Positions 32,333 to 41,153 are shown, numbered from the stretch's first letter. The stretch is 64,000 nucleotides of DNA from Chitinophaga oryzae (GCF_012516375.2 NZ_CP051204.2:4588001-4652000); one strand, 5' to 3'. The notes: generated by a model from the letters alone, not told the origin. Numbers and translations: made by a program.

Positions 32333-34123
32333 ATGAGAAAAATACATCAACATATATCCTTTGCGCTGTTGCTTACCCTGTCAGCTTCCTGCAACAAAGA
32401 TTTCCTGGAAAGAAAAGCACAGGACATCATCTCCGATGATGCCGCCTATGGTTCCGTATCCGGCGTACAGGCGCTGACCGCCAACCTCTACAGCAGGATG
32501 CAAACCGAAGCCTTTGACTACTGGGTGGAAGGAAACCAGGCCGCGTTCCCCAGCCAGGCCAGCGATGAAGCAGTACGTTCCTACAGCTGGGGCGCCACCC
32601 TTGATCCCATCCTCGGCGATGAAATGTTTGCCTGGTGGCAGTACAACTACGTAAGAAACGTCAACGATTTCATCGAAAAAATCCCCAACGCCAATATCTC
32701 CGGAGAACAGAAAGCCGGCTTCCTCGCTGAAGCCCGCTTCGTCAGGGCGTTCTACTATTTCTCCCTCGTAAAACGCTACGGCGGCGTACCCCTGATCACC
32801 AACGTACAGCACTACAACGGCAATATCGAAGCGCTGAAAGTGCCGCGTAACAAGGAACAGGAAGTATATGACTTTATCGCCTCCGAGCTGGACGCCATCA
32901 CCGACCAGCTGCCGGAAGCCCATAACACCGATAACCTCTACCGCGCCACCCGCTACGCTGCCCTCGCCTTAAAATGCCGGGCAATGTTATATGCCGCCTC
33001 CATTGCGAAATACGGCTCCGTGCAACTGGGCGGCGTGGTAGGCATCGCCGCTAACGCCGACGGCTATTGGCAGAAAGCCTACGACGCCGCACAGAAAATC
33101 ATCAGCTCCGGAAAATTCCAGCTGTATAACGGCAATGGTGATAAAACCGCCAACTTCCAGCAACTGTTCTTAACCGGCGCTGACATGGACAAAAACAAAG
33201 AAGTCATCTTTGTGAAGACGTACCAGTCGCCCGACCTGGCGCATGGCTTCGACTTCTACAACGCGCCGCAGAGTTTTAAAGTTGATTACGGCTGCGCTAC
33301 CAATCCCACGCTGGAACTGGTAGAGAGCTTCGAATACACCGATGGCACACCGGGCAAACTGAAAATAAATGACGCCGCCGGTAACCCTATCCTTTATAAT
33401 AACACCGCCGACCTGTTTAAAGATAAAGATCCCCGCTTCCTCGCCAGCATCCTGTATCCGGGCGCACCCTGGCAGGGCGGCGTTGTGGAACTAAGAAGAG
33501 GCGTAACAGACAACGGTGTGCAGTTCACCGCCGCCAACCTGACAGACACCTATGGCAGCGGAGCTAACAGCATACCACGCGTTGGCAAAGACGGTCCGCT
33601 GCTCAGTGGCGATCCAACCAAAACAGGCTTCTATGTAAAAAAATTCATGGACCCGGTCAACCGGCTGGCAGATGGGCGCTCTACCACACCGTGGATCGTG
33701 TTCCGTTATGGCGAAGTACTGCTGAACTACGCCGAAGCCGCTATTGAGCTGGGCAAAACAGCCGATGCGCTGAACGCTGTCAACCAGCTGCGCGACCGTG
33801 CGGGCATCAAAACGCTCAACAGCGTCACCCGCGACCAGGTACGCCACGAACGCCAGGTAGAGATGGCCTTCGAAAATCACAGATGGTGGGACATCTGCCG
33901 CTGGCGCATCGCTACTGATCTGCTGAACAATACACAGTTCCATGCGCTCTATCCCTGGCTCATGTGGGAAAACGGGAAATCACCCGCCGATATGAAATAC
34001 TCCTTCCAGATAGTGCCGGCGCCTAAAAACACCCGCACCTTCCTTTCCCGCATGTACTATCAGCGTATCCCCACCGGCGAGATCGATAAGAACAGCAACC
34101 TCGTACAAAACCCGGGCTTCTAA
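32333..34123 (+). CDS. SusD/RagB-family nutrient-binding lipoprotein
   Basis: A 596-residue surface lipoprotein (leader HQHISFALLLTLSASC, lipid Cys20, then NKDFLE as usual for SusD). The SusD N-terminal and RagB domains show KAGFLAEARFVRAFYYFSLV, a TPR-type helix pair that contacts SusC, then RYAALALKCRAMLYAA, GEVLLNYAEAAIELGK and NQLRDRAGIKTLN, and a C-terminal block VRHERQVEMAFENHRWWDICRW typical of RagB. It caps the SusC pore and binds the ligand. The ligand is not evident. Confidence 0.93.
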   Translation: MRKIHQHISFALLLTLSASCNKDFLERKAQDIISDDAAYGSVSGVQALTANLYSRMQTEAFDYWVEGNQAAFPSQASDEAVRSYSWGATLDPILGDEMFAWWQYNYVRNVNDFIEKIPNANISGEQKAGFLAEARFVRAFYYFSLVKRYGGVPLITNVQHYNGNIEALKVPRNKEQEVYDFIASELDAITDQLPEAHNTDNLYRATRYAALALKCRAMLYAASIAKYGSVQLGGVVGIAANADGYWQKAYDAAQKIISSGKFQLYNGNGDKTANFQQLFLTGADMDKNKEVIFVKTYQSPDLAHGFDFYNAPQSFKVDYGCATNPTLELVESFEYTDGTPGKLKINDAAGNPILYNNTADLFKDKDPRFLASILYPGAPWQGGVVELRRGVTDNGVQFTAANLTDTYGSGANSIPRVGKDGPLLSGDPTKTGFYVKKFMDPVNRLADGRSTTPWIVFRYGEVLLNYAEAAIELGKTADALNAVNQLRDRAGIKTLNSVTRDQVRHERQVEMAFENHRWWDICRWRIATDLLNNTQFHALYPWLMWENGKSPADMKYSFQIVPAPKNTRTFLSRMYYQRIPTGEIDKNSNLVQNPGF

Positions 34124-34144
34124 CCAAAACAAAAGTAACAATAT

Positions 34145-34852
34145 ATGAAACAACATATCATCAACAGCTGTATGGCACTCCTGCTGGGCAGCACAGTGCT
34201 CACCGGCTGCAGGAAAGACAATTACGCCGCGCCCGACGCCGGCATTCAGGGCCGGCTCACCGATGTTAAAACCAATGAAGCCGTGCCCGTGCAAGCTTTT
34301 AACGGCGCCGTGATCCGCTATTACCAGGTAGGGTACAGCAGCAGCAATCCTAATCCTGTTAATACTGCCGTACACCCTGACGGCTCTTACGCCAACAATC
34401 TGCTCTTTACCGGGAAGTACCGTATCGTGGCAGAAGGGCCATTCTATTACAGGGATACACTGGTAGTGGATATTGCCGCCAATACCCAAAAAGACATCCC
34501 GGTGACGCCGTTCCTGAAAGTCACAGCAACCACCGGCAATGTCACCAACAACAGCGTAACGGTAAAGTACAGCGTTAAACACAACGGCAATACGCAGAAG
34601 ATATCAAGGCTGGCGGCCATCATCGGTACGACCGGAGGCATTGACGTCAACAGCTATACGCTGAATGACATACAGGATGTGCAGAATATACCCGATGCCA
34701 CCGTGGAAGCCACTACGTACGAGAAAACGTTCACCGGCCTCAAAGCCGGTACAGTGTATTATATCAGGGCTGCCGCCCGCATCGGCGGCGCGGACAATCC
34801 TGCCGGATATTACAACTATACGCCCGTTATTAAAATAACAACGTCGAAATAA
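34145..34852 (+). CDS. DUF3823-family lipoprotein
   Basis: A 235-residue lipoprotein (SCMALLLGSTVLTGC, lipid Cys near residue 22) with a DUF3823 domain: AGIQGRLTDVKTNEAVPVQ as the first Ig-like sandwich, HPDGSYANNLLFTGKYRI, then a second beta domain with VTATTGNVTNNSVTVKYSV and TGLKAGTVYYIRAAARIGG, which looks like a fibronectin III fold. These lipoproteins follow SusC/SusD in many loci and likely sit on the surface as auxiliary glycan- or peptide-binding parts. It starts 21 bases after susD and ends before a strong hairpin. Confidence 0.82.
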   Translation: MKQHIINSCMALLLGSTVLTGCRKDNYAAPDAGIQGRLTDVKTNEAVPVQAFNGAVIRYYQVGYSSSNPNPVNTAVHPDGSYANNLLFTGKYRIVAEGPFYYRDTLVVDIAANTQKDIPVTPFLKVTATTGNVTNNSVTVKYSVKHNGNTQKISRLAAIIGTTGGIDVNSYTLNDIQDVQNIPDATVEATTYEKTFTGLKAGTVYYIRAAARIGGADNPAGYYNYTPVIKITTSK

Positions 34853-34938
34853 AAGCATCGCTACCCCAATGCGCTCCGTAGAGGCAGGTCAGCAGTGATC
34901 CACATCATCCACGGCACGCTGCCGCTCTATGTAATTAT

Positions 34939-34977
34939 AAAGGGCTGGCCAAAAGTAAACTTTTGGTACAGCCCTTT
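34939..34977. terminator. bidirectional terminator after the first SusCD operon
   Basis: AAAGGGCTG (34939-34947) pairs with CAGCCCTTT (34969-34977), and CCAAAAG (34949-34955) with CTTTTGG (34960-34966) around TAAA. Flanking A and T runs suit both the operon on the left and the convergent gene ending at 35014. Confidence 0.82.
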
Positions 34978-35013
34978 TCCATGGATCGCCGTCAAAAAAT
35001 TTCGGGCCTGTGT

Positions 35014-35418
35014 CTATTCATTCACCCACAGGGTCCAGTTGTTGTCGAATTTGTACCACTTCCCATCGGATCCTTCCCATTTCCATTCAGGCACTTCTGA
35101 CCACGAGTTGCCGTCAGTGCTCCACACCAGCTTATGTTCGTGTATCTTGAGCCATTTGCCCTCTTTGTCAGTCCAGGCCCCCTCCCTGGCAGCTGCCCAT
35201 TTTTTTCCGTCCGCGCTCCACCAGAGGCCACCTTTTTTGTCAAGCTTATACCAGAGCGTTTTACCGTCCTTCATCGCCGGCCAGGTAGCGGTGGCAGATT
35301 TGGTCCAGTCGCGCACAACCACAGGATGTATATCGCTCCGTGAAACGGACGTCATGCCTGCTGCGAACTGCATCGATATTGGCAGACATACGGCCAACAG
35401 GATAAATGCTTTTTTCAT
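35014..35418 (-). CDS. secreted tryptophan-rich repeat protein
   Basis: A 134-residue protein with signal peptide KKAFILLAVCLPISMQFAAG. The mature part is about three ~30-residue repeats of the type W-x-D-x-G-K-W-x-K-(L/I/F) then LxWSxDGxxW: KDGKTLWYKLDKKGGLWWS, KEGKWLKIHEHKLVWSTDG and SDGKWYKFDNNWTLWV. Tryptophan makes up an unusually large share. The pattern suggests short beta blades exposing aromatic side chains, possibly a carbohydrate- or cell-wall-binding protein. No family was recognised. It lies just downstream of the ferritin-like pair and may be in their operon (31-base gap). Confidence 0.72.
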   Translation of the reverse strand: MKKAFILLAVCLPISMQFAAGMTSVSRSDIHPVVVRDWTKSATATWPAMKDGKTLWYKLDKKGGLWWSADGKKWAAAREGAWTDKEGKWLKIHEHKLVWSTDGNSWSEVPEWKWEGSDGKWYKFDNNWTLWVNE

Positions 35419-35449
35419 AACTATTCAGATAAATGTGAGAAATGATGGT

Positions 35450-36262
35450 TTATACGATAAAAGGTTTTACGATCGCCAATACCTGCGCTGCAGTGAGGGG
35501 TTCGTCAAAACTTTCACTGGCAGCATTGGCGCTTACAAATTTGGTAATATCGACGCCCGCCTGGTCCGTCAGTTCTTCGCCGTTATAACTGGCCTGCACG
35601 GCCGCTCCTATTCCTCCCGTGTCTTTACCGGTGATCCATGGTTTCAGGTTAGCGCCTCTCGCCTTCCGCATCTGGCGGATGTGGGAGGCATGCCTGGCCT
35701 CTACGGAATGAATCTGCAACGCAGCGGTAAGCACGGCGTTATTGCTGATCAGCTCCGCGGCCCTTCCTTTATATGCCCTTACGCCGGTGTCTTCAAATGT
35801 CTGGGCCACTGCCAGAAAGGTGTCGTAGTTGGTAAATATGTTCGCGAATGCTCCGCCGGCGGTAAAGTCGAAAACAGGCTTGGACACCGGCGTAGCGCCC
35901 ATGGCGGTGAGGGTATTTTTAAGAAAAACCACATGAGCGTTCTCATGATCGCGGATAGTATTGATAGCGCCTACCGCCGGCGTTCCGGCAGGCACCACAC
36001 CTGAAGCCGCTCCTTTTGTATAAAATTCCGCTTCGAGATATTCGAGGGTGAGGGCGTAATTGAGTACGGCTGTTATACCGCTTCCGGAAGACTGGCCGTA
36101 TGCTTTATTAAACATGCTGCCCAACGCAAAAGGCACCGCCGCCAGCGCCAGCCTGCCGCCCCAGCGGGTAAACTGCCGCATCGCAGCCCGGCGGGAGTCA
36201 AAACGGTCGTAAACCTCAGGATCAAACCGTTCTATTTCCGAGATAATATTTTGTATGTTCAT
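35450..36262 (-). CDS. exported ferritin-like domain protein
   Basis: A 270-residue protein from ATG 36262. The N-terminus has DSRRAAMRQFTRWGGRLALAAVPFALG, a twin-Arg-like leader, then a ferritin-like four-helix bundle: LNYALTLEYLEAEFYTKGA (helix with Glu), RDHENAHVVFLKNTL (ExxH), QTFEDTGVRAYKGRA and IHSVEARHASHIRQMR (second ExxH). Members of this group resemble the desiccation-related ferritin-like proteins; a di-iron or Mn site is likely from the two ExxH motifs. It overlaps the neighbouring ferritin-like gene by at most a few bases depending on start. Confidence 0.82.
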   Translation of the reverse strand: MNIQNIISEIERFDPEVYDRFDSRRAAMRQFTRWGGRLALAAVPFALGSMFNKAYGQSSGSGITAVLNYALTLEYLEAEFYTKGAASGVVPAGTPAVGAINTIRDHENAHVVFLKNTLTAMGATPVSKPVFDFTAGGAFANIFTNYDTFLAVAQTFEDTGVRAYKGRAAELISNNAVLTAALQIHSVEARHASHIRQMRKARGANLKPWITGKDTGGIGAAVQASYNGEELTDQAGVDITKFVSANAASESFDEPLTAAQVLAIVKPFIV

Positions 36263-36291
36263 GACTTTATTTTTTTGAGATAAAGCAGGCA

Positions 36292-37002
36292 TTATACCGT
36301 AGGTAAATTCCCTGCGTACAACACTGATTTCAAAAATGGTTTCGCTGCCATCAGCACCTCTGCAGGTTTACTGGCCAGGTCCAGGCCACTGGCATTAACG
36401 ACGGTACTATCCGCAAAAGACCCGTTACTGATCAGGTCACGGATGAGGGCAGCATGCCTGGCTTCCACCGACACTATTTTACCTGCCAGCAACAGGTAGG
36501 CCGGGTCAGTTATTAACTGCCCGGCCCCGTTATAGGCAGATACACCGAGATCTTCAAACGCTTTGGCAGTGCCCAGTACACTGTCCCTGCTTCCAAAATT
36601 GACCGTAGAGAAATTTACTTCGAGACTAACGATGGCTTTAGCTCCCAGGGCTGCTTTAAAAAACTCCCGGTGTGCAACTTCATGGTCCCGGATATCAGTC
36701 AGCAGCGCAAGTTCACCGGCAGTTATCCCTGAATAGGGGCTTGCCACCACCTGTGTGTAAAAAGCGGCTTCCAGCTGTTCCAATGCAAAGGCATAGTTGA
36801 GAATGCCAACATCTCCCGTCCCAAGGTCAATACTACCCGCGGGCGGCATGTTGTTTTCGTCCTTATCTTTTTTGCAGGCTGCCAGTGTAGCTGCCGACGC
36901 CGCCAGGCCAACATAGGCCAGGAATTTCCTCCTGCCGAGCTTATCAGGCAATAGGCGGTCATTATTGCCCTCAGGGGGCAAAACCGGATGTAAGTTTTCC
37001 AT
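36292..37002 (-). CDS. Tat-exported ferritin-like lipoprotein
   Basis: A 236-residue protein. GRRKFLAYVGLAASAATLAAC is described here in two parts: the twin-Arg motif GRRKFL at about residues 23-28 and the lipobox TLAAC ending near residue 43, so it is predicted to be exported folded and lipidated. The ferritin-like bundle has LNYAFALEQLEAAFYTQ, IRDHEVAHREFFKAAL, KAFEDLGVSAYNGA and VSVEARHAALIRDLI, with the same ExxH pairs as its downstream paralogue. Tat export suggests the metal site is loaded in the cytosol. It heads a pair with the second ferritin-like gene. Confidence 0.85.
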   Translation of the reverse strand: MENLHPVLPPEGNNDRLLPDKLGRRKFLAYVGLAASAATLAACKKDKDENNMPPAGSIDLGTGDVGILNYAFALEQLEAAFYTQVVASPYSGITAGELALLTDIRDHEVAHREFFKAALGAKAIVSLEVNFSTVNFGSRDSVLGTAKAFEDLGVSAYNGAGQLITDPAYLLLAGKIVSVEARHAALIRDLISNGSFADSTVVNASGLDLASKPAEVLMAAKPFLKSVLYAGNLPTV

Positions 37003-37143
37003 AAGAAAAAAATTAGAAAGCTTTATGAAATAAACAGCACTTAATCAGGATGACTAACTATCAGAACTATAACCACGTTTTCAGATACGGGATATTTCCA
37101 TTAAAGGTTTGACTTGTAATTTTTTTTTGAAAGAAAATTTCGT

Positions 37144-37938
37144 TTAGGCTTTCACTTTACCCAGCACTACCATTTGATCTAAAGTGGGAGCTGCATTTCC
37201 TCCGGCTTTTTCGAGGGTAATCGCAAATGCCTGCGCCTGCTGAACAGGGGTGAGCATGCACAGACCGGTGCAGTTTTGGTTCAACAGTCCGGCGGATACT
37301 GGTTTTCCATCGACGATCGCCCACAACTGGTATTGTTTTCCCGGCGCCGGTGCAGGCAGCCGGCCGGCAGTCAGGTACACTTGTTTTGTTTGTGTGTTCC
37401 AGTAGAGTGTTGCCTGATAGTCTTCCCGGCCGGCGACACCGTCCAGCGGCACTTTTAACGTTCCGGGTGCGGTAATAAACCGCAGGTCCTGCTCAAGAAC
37501 GGCCAGCTTTGCCTGGAAGGCCTTGTTGTCTGCGGCCATCATGTCGATGCCGGATTGAAGCTGTACGAAATCCCGGCTGGCTTTCCGATAACTGCTGTAC
37601 AGGTATACGTTCAGCAGGCCGCTGGCGGCGAGTAACAGTAATAATATTGCTGCGGCGTACTTAAACAGGCTCTCCCGGCGATAACGTACATCAGGCAGTT
37701 TCGCCGGTTGAAATTCATGTTCCAGGCGGACAAGCAGCCGGGCTTTCAGCGCCTCCGGGGCCGGTATGGCATACTGGTCAGATGTTTCGCGGAGCCACTG
37801 CTCACAACCGGCAACGGCTGTCGCTATTTCAGGATAGGTCTGGCTTAAACGCTGCAGCTCATCCGCTTCCTGCGGAGTAGCTAAGCCTAAGACATAGCTC
37901 TCAATGATGCCGCTTTCTATGTATGCCTTGATATCCAC
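37144..37938 (-). CDS. RskA-type anti-sigma factor
   Basis: A 264-residue membrane protein. The cytosolic N-terminal ~80 residues start with IKAYIESGIIESYVLGLATPQEADEL, an anti-sigma domain; one membrane helix is near 88-110 (LFKYAAAILLLLLAASGLL); a coiled segment follows, and the C-terminal RskA domain at 150-264 carries YWNTQTKQVYLTAGRLPAPAPGKQYQLWAIV. The RskA fold keeps ECF SigK-like factors inactive until cleaved. It starts 1-2 bases after the stop of the ECF gene, so they are translationally coupled. The next genes downstream encode ferritin-like proteins. Confidence 0.87.
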   Translation of the reverse strand: MDIKAYIESGIIESYVLGLATPQEADELQRLSQTYPEIATAVAGCEQWLRETSDQYAIPAPEALKARLLVRLEHEFQPAKLPDVRYRRESLFKYAAAILLLLLAASGLLNVYLYSSYRKASRDFVQLQSGIDMMAADNKAFQAKLAVLEQDLRFITAPGTLKVPLDGVAGREDYQATLYWNTQTKQVYLTAGRLPAPAPGKQYQLWAIVDGKPVSAGLLNQNCTGLCMLTPVQQAQAFAITLEKAGGNAAPTLDQMVVLGKVKA

Positions 37939-37939
37939 G

Positions 37940-38482
37940 TTATCGCTTTATCTTTTTTTTCAGTTGTAAAATAGCAGCCCGGATTCTTGTTTTGACGGTG
38001 TTTACAGGGATGTTGATCAACCGGGCGATTTCTTCCTGCGTATAACCCTGGAAGTAAGATAATTCCAATACCGCCTTATGTTCGTCTTTAAGTGTATGTA
38101 CAATTTTGCGTAAGCCAAGCTCATCGGAAGGAAGTATGCTATGGTCTGCCAATTGTTGACTGCCTTCGGTCAATTCGCTGTTCCGCAGGCTGTTTTGCCA
38201 GCTTTTGCTTCGCACGTGATCGATGGCCGCCGTTCTTGCGATGGTAAACATCCAGGTGTACAACCTGCCCCTTGCCGGGTCATAGTGATCAATCTGTCGC
38301 CATATTTTAATGAACACCTCCTGTAAGAGGTCCGTTGCGGTGTGTTCTTCCGGGATGATGTTGCGGATGACGCCGTTCAATGCAGCGGCATAATGGTCGT
38401 ACAGGTAGTTAAACGCCTCCTCCCTGCGTGATTTCAACGCAGTAATCAGCTCTTGCTCGGTATATGTTGGTAGCTCCTTCAA
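37940..38482 (-). CDS. ECF RNA polymerase sigma factor (SigK-like)
   Basis: About 180 residues from a TTG at 38482, if that is the start. Region 2 is EEAFNYLYDHYAAALNGVIRN and DLLQEVFIKIWRQIDHYDPARG; region 4 is ELSYFQGYTQEEIARLINIPVNTVKTRI. The frame is open upstream to 38614, but that part contains the terminator of the preceding gene (38558-38584) and has no sigma character, and no ATG or GTG is in frame between. A TTG start (MKELPTYTEQEL) gives the usual ECF length. It is coupled to the RskA anti-sigma gene. Confidence 0.85.
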   Translation of the reverse strand: MKELPTYTEQELITALKSRREEAFNYLYDHYAAALNGVIRNIIPEEHTATDLLQEVFIKIWRQIDHYDPARGRLYTWMFTIARTAAIDHVRSKSWQNSLRNSELTEGSQQLADHSILPSDELGLRKIVHTLKDEHKAVLELSYFQGYTQEEIARLINIPVNTVKTRIRAAILQLKKKIKR

Positions 38483-38557
38483 TACGGTGATCCACTCAGA
38501 TGGTATTAGATACGGGATGCTTTTTGAAAAGGTTTTACCTCTTCCGTAATTTTTCGC

Positions 38558-38584
38558 AAAAAAAAGCCGGCCCTGAAGGCCAGC
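38558..38584 (-). terminator. intrinsic terminator of the ZU5-like lipoprotein gene
   Basis: On the reverse strand GCTGGCC pairs with GGCCGGC around a 5-base loop (38584-38566) and is followed by eight T (38565-38558). It lies 27 bases after the stop at 38611. Confidence 0.88.
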
Positions 38585-38610
38585 CCGGTCACACACTGAT
38601 ATATTTAAAA

Positions 38611-39873
38611 TCAAATAAGACGTTTTACCCGGAACATCCCGTCTATCCTGTGTTCCCGGTATATCACCCGATCCCCTTCCGGTTTTTGGGAGCTGGCCCT
38701 GTCAAGACGGAACGTACCAGTGATATACTGCCCAACGCCGCCGACGCCGCTCACTTCGAGATAACCGGGGCTGGGCAGCGTTGTCTGGCCAACCTGGTAA
38801 TAACCCAGGAAAACATGGCTACCGGTCCGCTGCATTTGGAAATACCTGGTGTCTGACCAGGGCCAGCGCCCCTCTTGCTCGCCCAGCCAGGTAACGCTGC
38901 ATTCCGGATAAGACCCTTCCCACGGCAGGCCGCCGATACGGTTCACCCCATTGGTACTGCTGCCTGTAGCAGCGCCCAGCACTTCCCAGGGGCCGCCGTC
39001 CACTTTCAGGGCGATACCTTCCGGCATCACGAATATGTGGGCCAGCACAAGGCCTATACCACCGTTTTTCAACCTGATCCGCACGCTGGCGGTAGAAGGA
39101 TTCGTTACGGGGATCGCCGCCGGCGCCTGGTACACCGCATGGCTGCCGTCCGGCAGTAACTGTCCAGGGCCCGCCAATTCCCACTTTTCAATGTATTTTA
39201 ATGGCAGATCGTTTTTAGGGGTACTGATATAAGTCTCCTCGCCTTCCCTGGTGAGTGGGTACAACAAGTCGTCCATGTCAGCATTAAAATAGCTTTTGAC
39301 AGACAGTTTCACGGTACTGCCCGGATCAGTAAACCGTAAACCCGGTTCTATAAAAACAGCTTCAAAGAAGCTCCAGTCACTGAAGTGCGTAGTTTTCACA
39401 GTGACCGTTTTCTTTTCCTTGTCCAGCTGCACACCGCCAATGGCCTTCCACTTCCCCTGGCTGTCCTGGTAGGCAATACCCAGCGCTTCCACGAAAGTTC
39501 GCTCCAGGTCACTGTTGTCATAATGTATCGTGATGGTGGCCGGCCTGGCCAGTGTTTGATGCGGCGTGATACGGAACGCCTTCCCCAATCCTGCGATATT
39601 GGTATTGGTGATGGGTTGTATGGTGAAGGAGGTTGCGACCTGAAGGGCGCCGGCGGGTATGTTGACAGAAATGCGGTTGTCTGCTGTCGTCAGTGTACCG
39701 CCGGCGGCCCCGATCTCTTTAGTGACCGGCGTTCCGTCAATGACGCCAACGGGTGTCACTACGCCGTTATTATCAGTAATAGGACCGGGAACCGGTTGCG
39801 GGTCAATTTTCTCTTTTCCCCGGCAGCCAGCCAGGGCTACGGTCAACAGAGCGACCTTCCAAAAATGTTTCAT
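38611..39873 (-). CDS. lipoprotein with ZU5-like domain
   Basis: A 420-residue lipoprotein from ATG 39873 (KHFWKVALLTVALAGC, lipid Cys near residue 17, then a Pro-rich linker). Residues ~50-130 show the ZU5-type pattern GAAGGTLTTADNRISVNIPAGAL and ITPHQTLARPATITIHYD, followed by a FVEALGIAYQDSQGKWKAIG and HFSDWSFFEAV region. The C-terminal ~200 residues form another beta domain without a name. Such proteins are usually surface or periplasmic. It ends before a strong terminator and is 89 bases after the SUFU gene, probably its own unit. Confidence 0.75.
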   Translation of the reverse strand: MKHFWKVALLTVALAGCRGKEKIDPQPVPGPITDNNGVVTPVGVIDGTPVTKEIGAAGGTLTTADNRISVNIPAGALQVATSFTIQPITNTNIAGLGKAFRITPHQTLARPATITIHYDNSDLERTFVEALGIAYQDSQGKWKAIGGVQLDKEKKTVTVKTTHFSDWSFFEAVFIEPGLRFTDPGSTVKLSVKSYFNADMDDLLYPLTREGEETYISTPKNDLPLKYIEKWELAGPGQLLPDGSHAVYQAPAAIPVTNPSTASVRIRLKNGGIGLVLAHIFVMPEGIALKVDGGPWEVLGAATGSSTNGVNRIGGLPWEGSYPECSVTWLGEQEGRWPWSDTRYFQMQRTGSHVFLGYYQVGQTTLPSPGYLEVSGVGGVGQYITGTFRLDRASSQKPEGDRVIYREHRIDGMFRVKRLI

Positions 39874-39971
39874 ATGCAGCAATTAACGTCAGGGGTATTT
39901 GATTGACGGCGCAAAATTACCCTGTGCTGCTGTGGAAGGCATCAGTAGTAGTACGTAGAAAAAAAATTACG

Positions 39972-40619
39972 TTATTTCCTGTCGAGATCTGTAATCAGCA
40001 ATGGATTATCGGCGCGCAGGCGCTGCAACAGCTTTTCGCATTCTCCTATGGTAGGGTTTTGCATCAGCGACTCGTATTCTTTAGTTGTAATGCCCACCAT
40101 CTGCAGGAAAGTGACCTCGCCGTGCGGCGTGGTGATCGTTCCCAGCTCCGGATCTTTTATAAAAGCAAGGGCCGTAATATCTGTTTCGTATTCCAGCCTG
40201 ATAGGGCCATTGGCCGGGATAAAATGAAACTCTTCAAACCACTTGCCGGAACTGAATACATACTTGGCGATGTTCTGCAGTAAGTTACAGGCCCAGGCAG
40301 GATCTTCTGTCTCTGTGACTTTCTTTAGCCTGAACGTGAGCTCAAAACCGAACTTACTGAACTCTCCGCCCGCAGCCTCTTCATCATAATAAAGCTCAGA
40401 AAAACCGTAGGTCACAAAATGCAGATGATCGGCCTGTTGCCTGCTCTCATAAACGCTGATACCATCCAGCGGGTTATCGCCACCCAGTGCATAATATAAA
40501 CCGGGGGCGTAATGCCTGGGCTCCTGCCCCGGGTAAAGCTTTTCCATGGCGCCGTCGATACAGTCCCATCCTACTGCGTCCTGCTCGTCAAATTGCTGTT
40601 TGTATTGTTCAATGTCCAT
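39972..40619 (-). CDS. suppressor-of-fused (SUFU) domain protein
   Basis: A 215-residue protein matching bacterial SUFU domains: GWDCIDGAMEKLYPGQEPRHYAP at the start, GISVYESRQQADHLHFVTYGFSELYY, KFGFELTFRLKKV and ITTPHGEVTFLQMVGITTKEYE. In bacteria this fold is common among immunity proteins of polymorphic toxin systems. It is the last gene of a four-gene reverse operon that begins with an exported Hcp-like protein. No toxin domain is seen beside it. No signal peptide. Confidence 0.87.
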   Translation of the reverse strand: MDIEQYKQQFDEQDAVGWDCIDGAMEKLYPGQEPRHYAPGLYYALGGDNPLDGISVYESRQQADHLHFVTYGFSELYYDEEAAGGEFSKFGFELTFRLKKVTETEDPAWACNLLQNIAKYVFSSGKWFEEFHFIPANGPIRLEYETDITALAFIKDPELGTITTPHGEVTFLQMVGITTKEYESLMQNPTIGECEKLLQRLRADNPLLITDLDRK

Positions 40620-40643
40620 ACGGTTAATAATTAGGGTATTACA

Positions 40644-41153
40644 TTACGCTGTCACTGTTGCAAACGAAGCCAGGTTCCTTTCAATATACTGTCTGAAGCG
40701 GGACACCTCTGCGTCCATGATATCATAAAAAGCTTCATCGAGCGGTTCAAATGCCGTGAACTCTTTATAAAGCGCGGAAAACGCTTCGAGCTCGCGGTCC
40801 TGTTCCAGGAACGTTTTATGCTCCGTATAAATGGCTTCAGCCTTTATCAGCAGGGCTGCTGTCTCATTCATCGACCATCTTCTAAGGTCTTCTATAAAGG
40901 CGCCATCAAAGACAAACTGCCCGTAGCCGTTGTGGATCAACTGCAGAAAGCCGCCGTTGGTAACCTGTCCATATAGCGCATCGTAGATCAGCAGAGTATG
41001 CTGATCGTCGGTCAGCTGGTCAAGGACCGTTTCTTCGTCCTCCGCTTCCTCAATGGCGTCCTGGTAAGGTTCAAGCACCGCATAGATAAACTCCCAATCG
41101 TCGCTGCCGGCAACGGCTATTACGTCCTTACTGATAGTAGGTAAAAACTCCAT
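40644..41153 (-). CDS. DMP19/DUF4375-family protein
   Basis: A 169-residue cytosolic protein from ATG 41153. The DMP19 signature is ALYGQVTNGGFLQLIHNGYGQFV, followed by a helical C-terminal part with DEAFYDIMDAEVSRFRQYIERN. The family name comes from a DNA-mimic protein of Neisseria; in Bacteroidota such genes are often found with immunity-type proteins. It lies 10 bases after the DUF2185-like gene and 24 bases before the SUFU gene. The frame continues 13 codons upstream into the neighbouring gene, which I do not include. Confidence 0.8.
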   Translation of the reverse strand: MEFLPTISKDVIAVAGSDDWEFIYAVLEPYQDAIEEAEDEETVLDQLTDDQHTLLIYDALYGQVTNGGFLQLIHNGYGQFVFDGAFIEDLRRWSMNETAALLIKAEAIYTEHKTFLEQDRELEAFSALYKEFTAFEPLDEAFYDIMDAEVSRFRQYIERNLASFATVTA

